Positions 11,241-19,989 of a stretch of DNA of 64,000 bases are shown piece after piece (position 1 is the stretch's first letter; the number at the start of each line of letters is the position of its first letter). Origin of the DNA: Simmondsia chinensis (Eukaryota > Streptophyta > Magnoliopsida > Caryophyllales > Simmondsiaceae). The stretch covers positions 2,358,501 to 2,422,500 of the forward strand of contig JAGTTD010000001.1 of the NCBI GenBank assembly GCA_018398585.1. The letters run 5' to 3'. Below the pieces are notes generated by a model, which saw nothing but the letters and a program-made list of their open reading frames with translations, had not been told where the DNA came from and made no database searches. The translations under genes and the position numbers were made by a program.

Positions 11241-11930
11241 TAGGGTTATTTACACCAAAGATCTTTGTACTTTTCTGATCGTATCAAGTTAAGCCTTATG
11301 CTTTAAGGGTTATTTACGCCAAAGATTCCTGTACTTTGCCCATTGTGTCAATTTGGTCCTTGTGCTTTTTATTGTGTCAATTTCGTCCCTAAATAATTTA
11401 AAATGTATCAATTTAGTCTTTTGGTCAAATTTAAGTTAAGTTAATGTTGTAATTTAGAACGGAAAAATTACATTAGATGCAAGCAACTTATTATAAATTC
11501 ATCTGTTTACTCAATTTAACCCAATTCGTGGTTGAACCATTAAAAATTTCGTTAAAAGCTTAACATAAAATTTTCTCTAAGGGCCAAATTGACGCATTTT
11601 GAATTATATGGGGACTAAATTTACACAGTTAAAAGTACATAGACTAAATTGATACAATGTACAAAGTACGGAGACCTTTAGCATAAATAACCCTACTTTT
11701 AATTATGTCAATTTAGTCCCTTTATAATTTATATTATGTCAATTTAGTCATTTGGTCAAATTTAACTTAAGATAATGATGTAATTTTTAACGACAGAATC
11801 ATATTATATGTAAGTAATATCCACTCGTTGATTCAATTTAACCCAATTTGTGACTGAACCACTAAATATTTCATTAACGACTTAACAAAAATTTTAACAG
11901 ACCCAATATTACTGCTGAATTTATCCAAAA
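11241..11930. mobile_element. TAGGGTTATTTA inverted-repeat element, interrupted and decayed
   Basis: The left end TAGGGTTATTTACACCAAAG begins at 11241. After about 60 bp the sequence is interrupted by a second family member (11306-11694). The outer copy then resumes with CTTTTAATTATGTCAATTTA. Its right terminal repeat is not recognisable, so the end is approximate. Confidence 0.6.
11306..11694. mobile_element. complete TAGGGTTATTTA inverted-repeat element nested in a relative
   Basis: AGGGTTATTTACGCC at the left mirrors GCATAAATAACCCT at the right. The arms share TTGTGTCAATTTGGTCC-type phrases. It sits inside the outer copy at 11241-11930, which is itself inside the hAT-type element. Confidence 0.75.
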
Positions 11931-12314
11931 AACGTTAATACTGAATTTAACATACCAATTTTATGTATTGTTCGTAGTTTTTGTTTATACAGTATATAGT
12001 ATAAACATATTTTATACTATAAATTAGGAAAAAAAGTAAATTTTTTTGTATTTTTTGATGTTTTTGTAGTTAATGATAATTTTAATATTGATCAAATTAT
12101 GCTTATATTAGTGTTAATAACAATTTTTCTATTATAATGGTTAAAACCATAAACCTGACCGGACCGGACCATAATTACGGTTTGGTCCAGTTTGGTTTGT
12201 GAGACAAAAAGGTTTGGTTTTGGCTTACAAATTATCGAACCGTATTTTTGCGGTTTGGTCGGATTTGCTAACCACAAACCGTCCAACCGGACCGTGCACA
12301 CCCCTATTTGCATG

Positions 12315-13759
12315 GCTAAATGAGACCAAGATTGTTCAAAACATATTGATCTTTTTGTGTATTTTATTATCTTAAAATTAATATTTGTAAACTTAAAAAT
12401 GAGAAAAAGAAAGATAAAAAATGAAAAACAAAAAGAAAATGTGTAAAGTTGGACAAGAAATTGCATAAAATAGGTAAGATTGGTTTTTTGTGTTTTTATG
12501 TTATTTTTTTCTTTTTCACAATGTGTGTATGTCTCTCGGGTTTCTTGTTGTGAAATGTCAGTTTCTATATCGTGAGTTCTCTCCCTATTTATCGAAAAAA
12601 ATTGATTTTTTTTTTTTTGGTGAGATTGATATTAGATTATTTATTTGCCTAAAATAAATCAAAGTTTGGATTTGAATTAGAATATGTAAGTGTGTGGGTT
12701 CTGTAAGGGGTGCGTAGGGAGCACCCGGGCAGGGGGACAAAGTAAAAGTTTGTGATTGTAAGAGCTTGATTTGTAAGGTTTTTTGTTCGTTAAGAGAGTT
12801 TTCTTGACTCCTCTATCCAAAACTGCATTATGGAAGGGTTGGTGGTTTACTGTGCAAAACTACATTGTACGAGGGTTGATGACTTACCATGCAATACATT
12901 TGTAATGATAATTATAATATGGGGTTTGGGGGGTTACAATTAGATATTAAATTTTATAGTATATGAGGCATCCATTTAGGTGTCGTGGTTTTTCCTCTAG
13001 TTGAGAGGGGATTTCCACGTAAATTTTGACAAGTTGATTTTTTTGTTGTTGTTGTTTTTGAATTAAATGCTTTCGTTTGTGCTCGATGTGTGATTTTTTT
13101 AACAATCCTCTTCCTCCTTTCAAAGGATGCAAATCCAAAAATTACAAAATAGATTTTGAATTTTCAAATTTGCCATAATAATTAAAAATGCACTATTTTT
13201 TTCACATTCACGTCACCCAACAAAGCTCATGTTCAATATCTCAAATATCCTTATCCTCTTCAATATTTATTATATCTCTGCCGAATAATCGGTAAAGACT
13301 AACAGTTATGTTTTTGATAATTTAAACACGAGTCCAAGAAAGTACAAAAGTGTAAGATAGGATCGAAGATAACCAAAAAAAAGAAAAAGAAAAAGAACAC
13401 TCAAAACACCTAGAGATTGACAATCGTTCACTTTCAATTTAGTACCCATTATAAAACTTGATCGCCATACAAATATGAAAACGTGGGACGTTCATTGCTT
13501 GGCCGAAGCAGAAGCAGAAGTAGAACTTTAAATTTTTTTAGGTAAAAAAGTCTGTATTGAAAACAGTTTTTACAAAAGTGTTTCGGTATAGATTTACCAA
13601 ACTTGTTGACTCCCCAAGTCAACTTCCAGTAATTCCAAATTTGAGGTTGGTTGAACCTTCAATATCATGAGAGTACGACTTGCATCGATAAATAATTGTA
13701 ATGGCTTTATCAAGATTGGATTTTTATTTACAAGTAGGAGTACAAGAAAAACAAATGGT
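12315..13759. other. long spacer without a supported gene
   Basis: The stretch 12480-12610 has the shape of a LINE 3' end: T-rich, then TCTATATCGTGAGTTC and a terminal A run. It resembles 58157-58331. At 13505-13540 a purine-rich CAGAAGCAGAAGTAGAA recalls hAT/Harbinger MITE interiors. No coding sequence, tRNA or promoter is convincing. Confidence 0.35.
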
Positions 13760-13764
13760 ACAAT

Positions 13765-14483
13765 TGTTAGAGTATAATATTATTCATGCGCCTTCACCCA
13801 TTAGCTTAAACTTTTGGGTAAGATAGTTCTTTAACATGGTATCAGAGCCTTGTTGACCAAGAGTGTTAAGATTGGAGACCGATGATATTCTAAACCGTTA
13901 ATTCATGAATGGATTTATTGGAGCCTAATGATGGTGACTCTTGGGCTGCCGGGAGTTATGAATGTAGAGGTTTATAAATAGGGACCTCTTGTGTATGGTT
14001 TAGGTATGGGGTTGAAAACAAGAGATTAAAGATGTAGTCCAGTGGGAGGTAGAGTGTGAGTGAGAAACTCTGTTGTAATATCTCTGTTATAATAGTGAAA
14101 TTATGTTGCTCCCCCTCAGTGGATGTAGGCTTCGGCTGAACCACGTAAATTCTGGTGTCTAATATTTTTCCCTCATTCCCGTTTATTTCCGCATTTGCTA
14201 TTTTCGATTTATGGTTCGGTGATTCTGGGCGGTCCTAACAACTGATATCGGAGAAGGTATTAGTTGTTGTGAAAGGTCCTAACAAAGAGGTCACGAGTTC
14301 GAATCTCAGCAGCCCCCATTTTCAATATTAAAAATATTTAAGCACAAGGTATGAGATGGGTCAGTGCACTATCCACGCTTTAAGATCAATTTGCATTCAC
14401 GTGAGGGGGCATGTTAGAGTATAAAACTATTCCTTGGCCTTCACCCATCAGCTTAAGCTTTTGGGTAAGATGGTTCTTTGACA
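13765..14483 (+). mobile_element. TRIM retrotransposon, complete, with nested LTR remnant
   Basis: Two 72-bp LTRs (13765-13836 and 14412-14483) share the core CTTCACCCAT(T/C)AGCTTAA. The primer-binding site TGGTATCAGAGCC is at 13837-13849 and the polypurine tract GTGAGGGGGCA precedes the 3' LTR. A perfect TSD ACAAT flanks it (13760-13764 and 14484-14488). It has no coding capacity, as expected for a terminal-repeat retrotransposon in miniature. The same family occurs at 27683, 33757, 34434, 48815, 53129 and 57338. Confidence 0.92.
13864..14284 (+). mobile_element. LTR remnant nested in the TRIM
   Basis: An LTR of about 377 bp (TGTTAAGATTGG...GGTCCTAACA, 13864-14240) is followed by the primer-binding-like ACTGATATCGGAGAAGG and a second copy of the LTR tip GGTCCTAACA ending at 14284. 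The whole is bracketed by TSD AAGAG (13859-13863 and 14285-14289). The simplest reading is an LTR retrotransposon that lost nearly all internal sequence and most of one LTR by deletion between short repeats. Confidence 0.85.
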
Positions 14484-14488
14484 ACAAT

Positions 14489-14620
14489 AATAACAAACTT
14501 AGTGCCTTAAAGAGACTCCTGTCAAGACAGGGCTTACAGAAAGTGAGATGTATACAACCTTAGCCCTATAGGGTGAATATTACCATGTACGGAAGCTATT
14601 TTTGAAAGGCCCCCAACCTA
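14489..14620 (-). mobile_element. 5'-truncated SINE (Au/TS-like 3' module)
   Basis: On the minus strand it carries a decayed version of the shared 3' module, ending in AAGTTTGTTATTATTGT. The TRIM at 13765 used the A/C-rich tail as its target, so the SINE is older than the TRIM. The 5S-like head is absent. Confidence 0.65.
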
Positions 14621-14689
14621 AAAAATAAAGACGAAATAATATTTATAAAATTCATCTCAAGTAAAGAAAAATAGATGGTGATCTTTTAA

Positions 14690-15902
14690 GGGCAAAATAC
14701 AGTGAAACCCCCTGAACTTTGCAATTAATCACAATACACCCCCTGCACTTTCAATTTTAAAAAATAGCCTCTTGAACTTTGCAATTAAACTCGACACACC
14801 CCCTGCACTTTCAATTTCATAAAATAGCCCCCTAAACTTTGCAAATTAACACAATACACCCCCTACACTTTTAATTTTATAAAATAGCCCTCTAAACTTT
14901 GTTATTAGTTACAACTTACCCTCCCCCAAACTTTCTTACTAAACATAACACAACACATAGACATTTATAAATTTCAAAATAAAAAGTATGAAATTAAAAA
15001 TTTTGAATGATATTTTTTTGGAAACTATACGAAAATTTTGAAATTTAAAACAAATTATGAAAAAAATTTGGAAAATTTTTGAAAAAATATAATAAATTTT
15101 TTTTAATTTTAATAAAAATTAGAATAAAAAATTTATCAAATTAAAAATAAAGAATTTTTTAGTTTTATAGAAAATATAGGAATCTATGTTTTTAGATGAA
15201 AGGTAGGAGTTTTGTATCAAATTAAAAATGAGAGATTTTTTAGTTTTATACAAAAGATAGAAAATTATATTTTTAGACGAAAGGTATAAGCTTTATATTT
15301 CTAGATAAAAGATAAGATAATTTTTTAGTATTTATAAAAAATAATTATTTTAATTAATATAGTAAATAGAAGATATTAAAATATTTTGTTTAAATCTCTA
15401 AAAAATACTATAAGAGAAAACATAATATTTTTAAAAAATAAAATTTAAAATCAGATTAAAAATTTAAAACTAAAAAAATATGTGAAATTAAAATTTTAAA
15501 AATAAATACTAAAAAAAATATTTTTTAAAAATATTGAAAAACAAAATTTTAAATTGTTATTATATTTTTTTACACTTTTTCCAAAAAATTATCTTTCATA
15601 ATTTATTCAATTTTTTTAATTTCATACTTTTTATTTTGAAATTTATAAATGTCTAAGTGGTGTGTTATGTTTATTAACAAAGTTTGGGAGCTGAGATGTG
15701 ACTAATAACAAAGTTCAGGAGCTATTTTATGAAATTAAAAGTGCATGGGATGTATTATGCTAATTTGCAAAGTTCGGGGGGCAGTAAAGGAGGTGTGTTG
15801 TATTTAATTGCAAATTTCAGGGGGCTATTTTTCAAAATTGAAAGTGCAAGAGGTGAGTTGTGATTAATTGCAAAATTCAAGGGGTCTTACTATATTTTGC
15901 CC
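14690..15902. mobile_element. Mutator-like non-autonomous element with ~300-bp terminal inverted repeats
   Basis: GGGCAAAATACAGTGAAACC at the left is mirrored at the right by a region ending TCTTACTATATTTTGCCC. Pairing continues inward for about 300 bp, including a 60-bp sub-repeat (CCCCCTGCACTTTCAATTT...) present about three times in each arm. The flanks ATCTTTTAA (14681-14689) and ATCTTTCAA (15903-15911) agree at 8 of 9 bases, the TSD length typical of Mutator elements. The centre is almost pure A/T and non-coding. Confidence 0.8.
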
Positions 15903-15968
15903 ATCTTTCAAAACTAAGTTTTTTAGATTTTGATTCTCTCATAATCATTTTGTAATTAATATATATAT

Positions 15969-16219
15969 TCTATGGTGCAGAAAAGCACATTTTCTACACC
16001 TACAGAAAACTATAATTTTGAGTACATATTTGGTGATATAAGTACATGTGAGGTAATTCTGAGTACATGATACCTATGTGTCGACACACGATACCTGTGT
16101 GTCGACACACAGGTTAGTGATTTTGAGTACATAATTTGGTGATATGAGTATATAATTCTGTGTGTCGATATATAAATTCTACACCTACATAAAAGGTGAT
16201 GTATTGCACAATAGAATAA
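15969..16219. mobile_element. small MITE-like element with TGTGTCGACACA palindromes
   Basis: The ends TTCTATGGTGCA and TGCACAATAGAA form an imperfect inverted repeat. Inside, the phrase TTTGAGTACAT(A) recurs and TGTGTCGACACA-type palindromes occur at about 16077-16110. The same palindrome dominates the LTRs of the copia element at 41934. Superfamily not assigned. Confidence 0.5.
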
Positions 16220-17220
16220 CTCATACATATATATACATATATATATGAAAAAGTACTACGCAAGCTCTCAATTGCTTAATGAAGCTATTCAAACTGTTTC
16301 AATAATTGGTATTAACTCTCAAATATATATTAACCTGTAAGGGGAAACAAAATAAAGAAAATCAGATTAAAATAGACAAGGAGATATCCAATGGCACAAT
16401 CTTAATAAGGCCAAGAGAGGCTAAAAGACCCAAACAATTCTTAACGGGACAAAAAAAACAACTATTAGAAACATGAGAACTAAAACAAAACAAAGTACAC
16501 ACATTACAAAGGAACAAAAACAAAGGTTGAATCCGAATGAGACAAATAAGTATTATATGTTTTAAATACATTAAAAATTTAGAAAAACGAGCGAAAGCTC
16601 TCAACCGTGGTGGGCAGCACTAGGTTTAGTTCGATTACTGGATGAGAGAATTTATAAATCAGTTTTTATAAATAATAACAAGATGATAATAGATCTAAAT
16701 GGGAATAGAGGAAGCGGATAGACACTGAATATATAATATCCCCTAACGGGAAACAGGTAAGGAGGTGGGGAGAATCTCGCACCGTGTAGCCATGTTGTGT
16801 TCTTGTTGAGTTGTGTTTGTTGTTTCTTTAATATACTATTAGTTTTCAAGCTATGTAAGTGACACAGGTAGCGATTATGTGACAGGTGCAAGTGGGAACA
16901 CCTGTTACAACATTAGTGTGAGTCCAATAATAAATTTTACCCGCCTCGTACCTACTGTAAACTTGTTTACAGACACGTATGGGTTCACTAAATGCTCGTG
17001 TTTGAGTGAGTATCTGAAAAGTATGAAGTAGATAACAAAAACGAGTATGTATAGATTTGTGCCCTTGGAGGGTGGATATTCAGTGTACACTCACGACAGA
17101 TATTATATCATCTAATTATATTTTGCAATATATTATATATAATTATTTTAACTTTGTAGGAAGTATTTTACCTTTTTTATTTTAATTTAATGGCTGTGAA
17201 AGAAAATAAGGAAAAAAAAA
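16220..17220. other. spacer without a supported gene
   Basis: Bases 16330-16600 have LINE-3'-end-like composition on the minus strand, but no reverse transcriptase or RNase H motif was found. Short frames on both strands look random. The rest is featureless to me. Confidence 0.3.
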
Positions 17221-17224
17221 ATTC

Positions 17225-17380
17225 TAAACGACACGTATCACGTCACTTCCTGTTAAGTTTACGCGTTTTACCCTAAGTTGACCTGGTCAACGAGTACGAC
17301 AGTTTTACGAGTATTCTAGTGGTCTCTACACGTATATATACGCTCACTGTACGTACAGTATTGTCAGGTATCAAAAGATT
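17225..17380 (+). promoter_or_regulatory. putative promoter of the duplicated gene segment
   Basis: A TATA-like CGTATATATACGC lies near 17331-17343, about 45 bp upstream of the start of the repeated exon-like unit. Upstream, TTGACCTGGTCAA (near 17278-17290) places two TTGAC W-box cores head to head. Both are consistent with a pathogen- or stress-responsive plant promoter, but that is inference from motifs only. Confidence 0.4.
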
Positions 17381-17685
17381 TGGCCATGGCAGCCAAAGAT
17401 GAAGGCTTCGCAATCACATCCATGGCGAAATACTTCTCATCTATACTTTTGGCGATGAATTATTCACTCCATTCTTAGAATTTGTGATCTGCATTTGTGC
17501 GAGATTGTTCATCAATGGAGGTATTGTTTTCATTTCGTTTGATTGCGTTTTCTGTTATTTCTTTGCGTCGTTTTAGTTTTCTGGATCGGTAACCCTAGAA
17601 TTGGTTATTACTACATTACGGTGTTAATCTATAGATTTTATGCAATAATTTCTTAATTAAACTGTATGAATTTCTTTTCTTCAAA
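17371..17685 (+). pseudogene. first copy of a duplicated 5' gene segment (signal-peptide core deleted)
   Basis: This unit and the next one (17686-17873 continuing at 25943) align end to end, including GCAATCACATCCATGGCGAA and CTAACCCTAGAATTGGTTATT-type blocks. In this copy, 41 bases present in the second copy are missing right after GATGAAGGCTTCG. That removes the hydrophobic stretch of the reading frame and leaves a frame that soon ends. An exon-like end GGAG followed by GTATTGTTTTC survives here. I do not recognise the gene. Confidence 0.5.
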
Positions 17686-17707
17686 GATTTGGCAATGGCG
17701 GCAAAAG

Positions 17708-17836
17708 ATGAAGGCTTCGATCGTTGTTATATGCGTTCTTCTTCTTTCTATTATGCTTTGCAATCACATCCATGGCGAAATGCTTCTTATATATAGTTTG
17801 GCGATGTGTTATTCACTCTATTCTCAGTATTTGTGA
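17708..17836 (+). CDS. possible small secreted peptide, first exon or remnant
   Basis: A 42-residue frame starts MKASIVVICVLLLSIMLCNH and has the n-h-c layout of a signal peptide, with a basic N-end, a hydrophobic core of about 15 residues and a small-residue boundary at HG. After the putative cleavage site only about 19 residues remain, so this is either the first exon of a spliced gene or a degenerate copy. It sits in the second unit of the local tandem duplication. The 8-kb retrotransposon lands 37 bp downstream. The alternative frame (MAAKDEGF...) is less convincing. Family not recognised. Confidence 0.3.
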   Translation: MKASIVVICVLLLSIMLCNHIHGEMLLIYSLAMCYSLYSQYL

Positions 17837-17873
17837 TCTGTCTTTGTGTGAGATTGTTCATCAATGGAGCTTG

Positions 17874-18383
17874 TGTTATGACCCAATTGAGTTATGGGTC
17901 ATAAACTAATGTTTTCTTAAAATTGATTGAGAGAAAGAGGGAGAGAAAGAGAAGAGAGAGTTAGGGAGAAGTAGAATTGAAGAAGAAAGTAAGGGAGAAA
18001 GATAGAGCTAGAGAGGGAGAGAGAGAAATTGGAATTATAAATTTCATTAATCATCAAAAGTTGTTTAGTACAATGCACTTCCCCTCTTTATATAGACATA
18101 GGGGATAAGGAAAGAAGGGGAAAAACAGCAAATATTGATCCAAATCTATTAAAATCTGAACTAAACTACTGCAGCAACCAAAACAGCAAGCTTCCAACTG
18201 CTAAAAAACTAATTTTCCTGCCAAAATACCTAATTAAAAATTAGTTAGGTAATTTAATTACCAAATCCATTTTTTAGGCAAATTGGAAAGAGTAAAATGT
18301 TAATTCTAATAATTCTAGCTCAATTCAACAACTTAGAACTAGAAATTAAGAGAATTAATCAATATAAACCTAAGTACATGACA
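17874..18383 (-). repeat. left (3') LTR of the 8-kb element
   Basis: TGTTATGACCC...GTACATGACA, 510 bp. It contains a GA-rich block (GAGAGAAAGAGGGAGAGAAA) near its start. Confidence 0.9.
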
Positions 18384-18424
18384 TTACCCCCCCAAAAGCT
18401 AATCCTTGTCCTCAAGGATTTTCT

Positions 18425-19607
18425 TCACATCTTCAATCTTCGGGGCGTCACGATCATGAATACCAAACCGCAACACTGTACAAATTTGGTTGATGGATCT
18501 TTTTTTTTTTTTTCCTTCCTCTTCTTGAAATTCCTTCTAGCCCTAGAAGTCTTCCTCATATTCTTGACAACTCGATCTACGCTCATGAACTCGAGAGGAG
18601 TTTCGCCAAGAACCTTAGCATCCCAGCCCCGCTTCACATTATCCCAGTGACTCTCATAATGGCCCACTATCACATACACGCATCCATCTCCTAATGCTAT
18701 TTGAGCATCAACACCTTTCTTATGCAATAGTGTAACGACATTCTCAAGAGTTTCCACAAAACCGACACTAGGACCATCCAATACATCACAACCATCAATA
18801 AGATCATTCCAAGATATCACACTTCTTTCAGACATTTTGTCGAACATCTTGTGTGCAATATCTTGATCACCTATTTTAACCAATTTAGTATGGTCCAAAT
18901 TCCAAGATACCAAAGAAGAAGGATAAGTTGATGACATATAGATCTCTTCTTTGGGATAACCCATATGAGTTTCTTCATCATTTTTTTATAGCTTTTCTCA
19001 ATCTCTTGCACCCAACGAGGAACAAGAACAGATACCGAACTAAATTCTGCATCAAACACACTATTTTCTGCAGATTTTAGTTGACTTGCTGCAAAATTAG
19101 ATTTGCTTGCTGCAGAATTCGAGTTATTGGCTGCAGAACCTAGTCTGGACAATGCATCTTTTTCCCAACTTAGGTCAAATGCAAGGAACTCATGTTTTGG
19201 TTGTGATTGAGAAGTTCTTGGTTGATTTTGTTGATCTCGGTTTATGGGTTGGGGCTGATTTTCTTGCATTATTTTGCTGTTGCTGATTTGATTTAGAGAA
19301 GAAGAGGGATTCATTAGATTTTTACCATTGTTGGGAACATGATTACTTGAATGTTGAAGGATTGGGGGTTGTATAAGGGTTTGAGAGACTTCGATACTAC
19401 ATTCCGTTGCAGCAGTCGTAGCTTTTCCGAAAATCTTTTGCAAGAGGGTTGCTTGTATTTCATCATTCTTGGCCATTCTTTCTTGAAAGGACATCATCCT
19501 CTCTTCCTGTCGCCTATATGCCTCTTCTTGTCGCTTGGATGCCTCCAGGAGCTCTTGAATACCATCATTCAATTGATCCTTTAATTGCGCCCTCTGATCT
19601 TGCAGCA
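18425..19607 (-). pseudogene. gag-like ORF with a PPR-like motif, frameshifted
   Basis: The original frame starts MAPKTQPAAA at 25389-25391, runs into a TAA at 25260-25262, and is cut by the nested copia insertion. It resumes here with a Gln/Glu-rich coiled-coil region (KRQEEAYRRQEERMMSFQER), then HEFLAFDLSWEKDALSRLG. A run of seven A residues (plus-strand T at 18981-18987) shifts the frame. The shifted frame (18425-18964) holds KIGDQDIAHKMFDKMSERSV followed by ISWNDLIDGC (18788-18886), which fits a pentatricopeptide repeat, then a Lys/Arg-rich end. A host PPR fragment may have been captured. No zinc knuckle or enzyme domain is visible. Confidence 0.55.
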
Positions 19608-19612
19608 GCAAC

Positions 19613-19982
19613 TGTAAAAAAAAACAAGAACTAAAAACATAAAGTAAATGAAAGGATGAAATGTATACTACTTTATTTTTTTGGATGATAAAAGAGAACA
19701 AAGCTACCCCTATTTATACTATTACATAGAACAACTTATCACCTTCCCAAGCTATGAGTTACATGAAGTAAATAACAAGAAATATCTAGAATTCAATCCT
19801 AGTAATTACCGGTTGGGAGGGGAGAGCAAGAGATGGAGTAAAAGCTACCTACCCACTAATTACATAGATCATTCTAGAAAAGGAATAAAAGAATATGCTA
19901 AGTACAATATAAATGCGTACAAATACGAAGTACTAAAGTCTACTAGAAAAATACAAAGAAAAAATGAGAACTATTTTCAACA
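19613..19982 (-). repeat. left (3') LTR of the nested copia element
   Basis: TGTAAAAAAAAACAAGAAC...CTATTTTCAACA, 370 bp. The left TSD GCAAC is immediately outside. Confidence 0.92.
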
Positions 19983-19989
19983 CTCCCCC

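Larger units (their letters stand above)
7270..12306. mobile_element. hAT-type non-autonomous element swollen by nested insertions
   Basis: The ends are a perfect 12-bp inverted repeat, TAGGGGTGTGCA at 7270 and TGCACACCCCTA ending at 12306. They are flanked by an exact 8-bp TSD TTTGCATG (7262-7269 and 12307-12314), the length used by hAT transposases. Subterminal regions are packed with CGGTTT/AAACCG words, as expected for transposase-binding repeats. There is no transposase. Once the LTR array (7536-11222) and the inverted-repeat elements (11241 onward) are subtracted, the original element would have been well under 1 kb. Confidence 0.85.

Noticed and set aside
16078..16110. CRISPR-like repeated palindromes
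   Set aside because: This is a eukaryotic nuclear sequence, spacing is irregular, and the word belongs to a MITE and an LTR.
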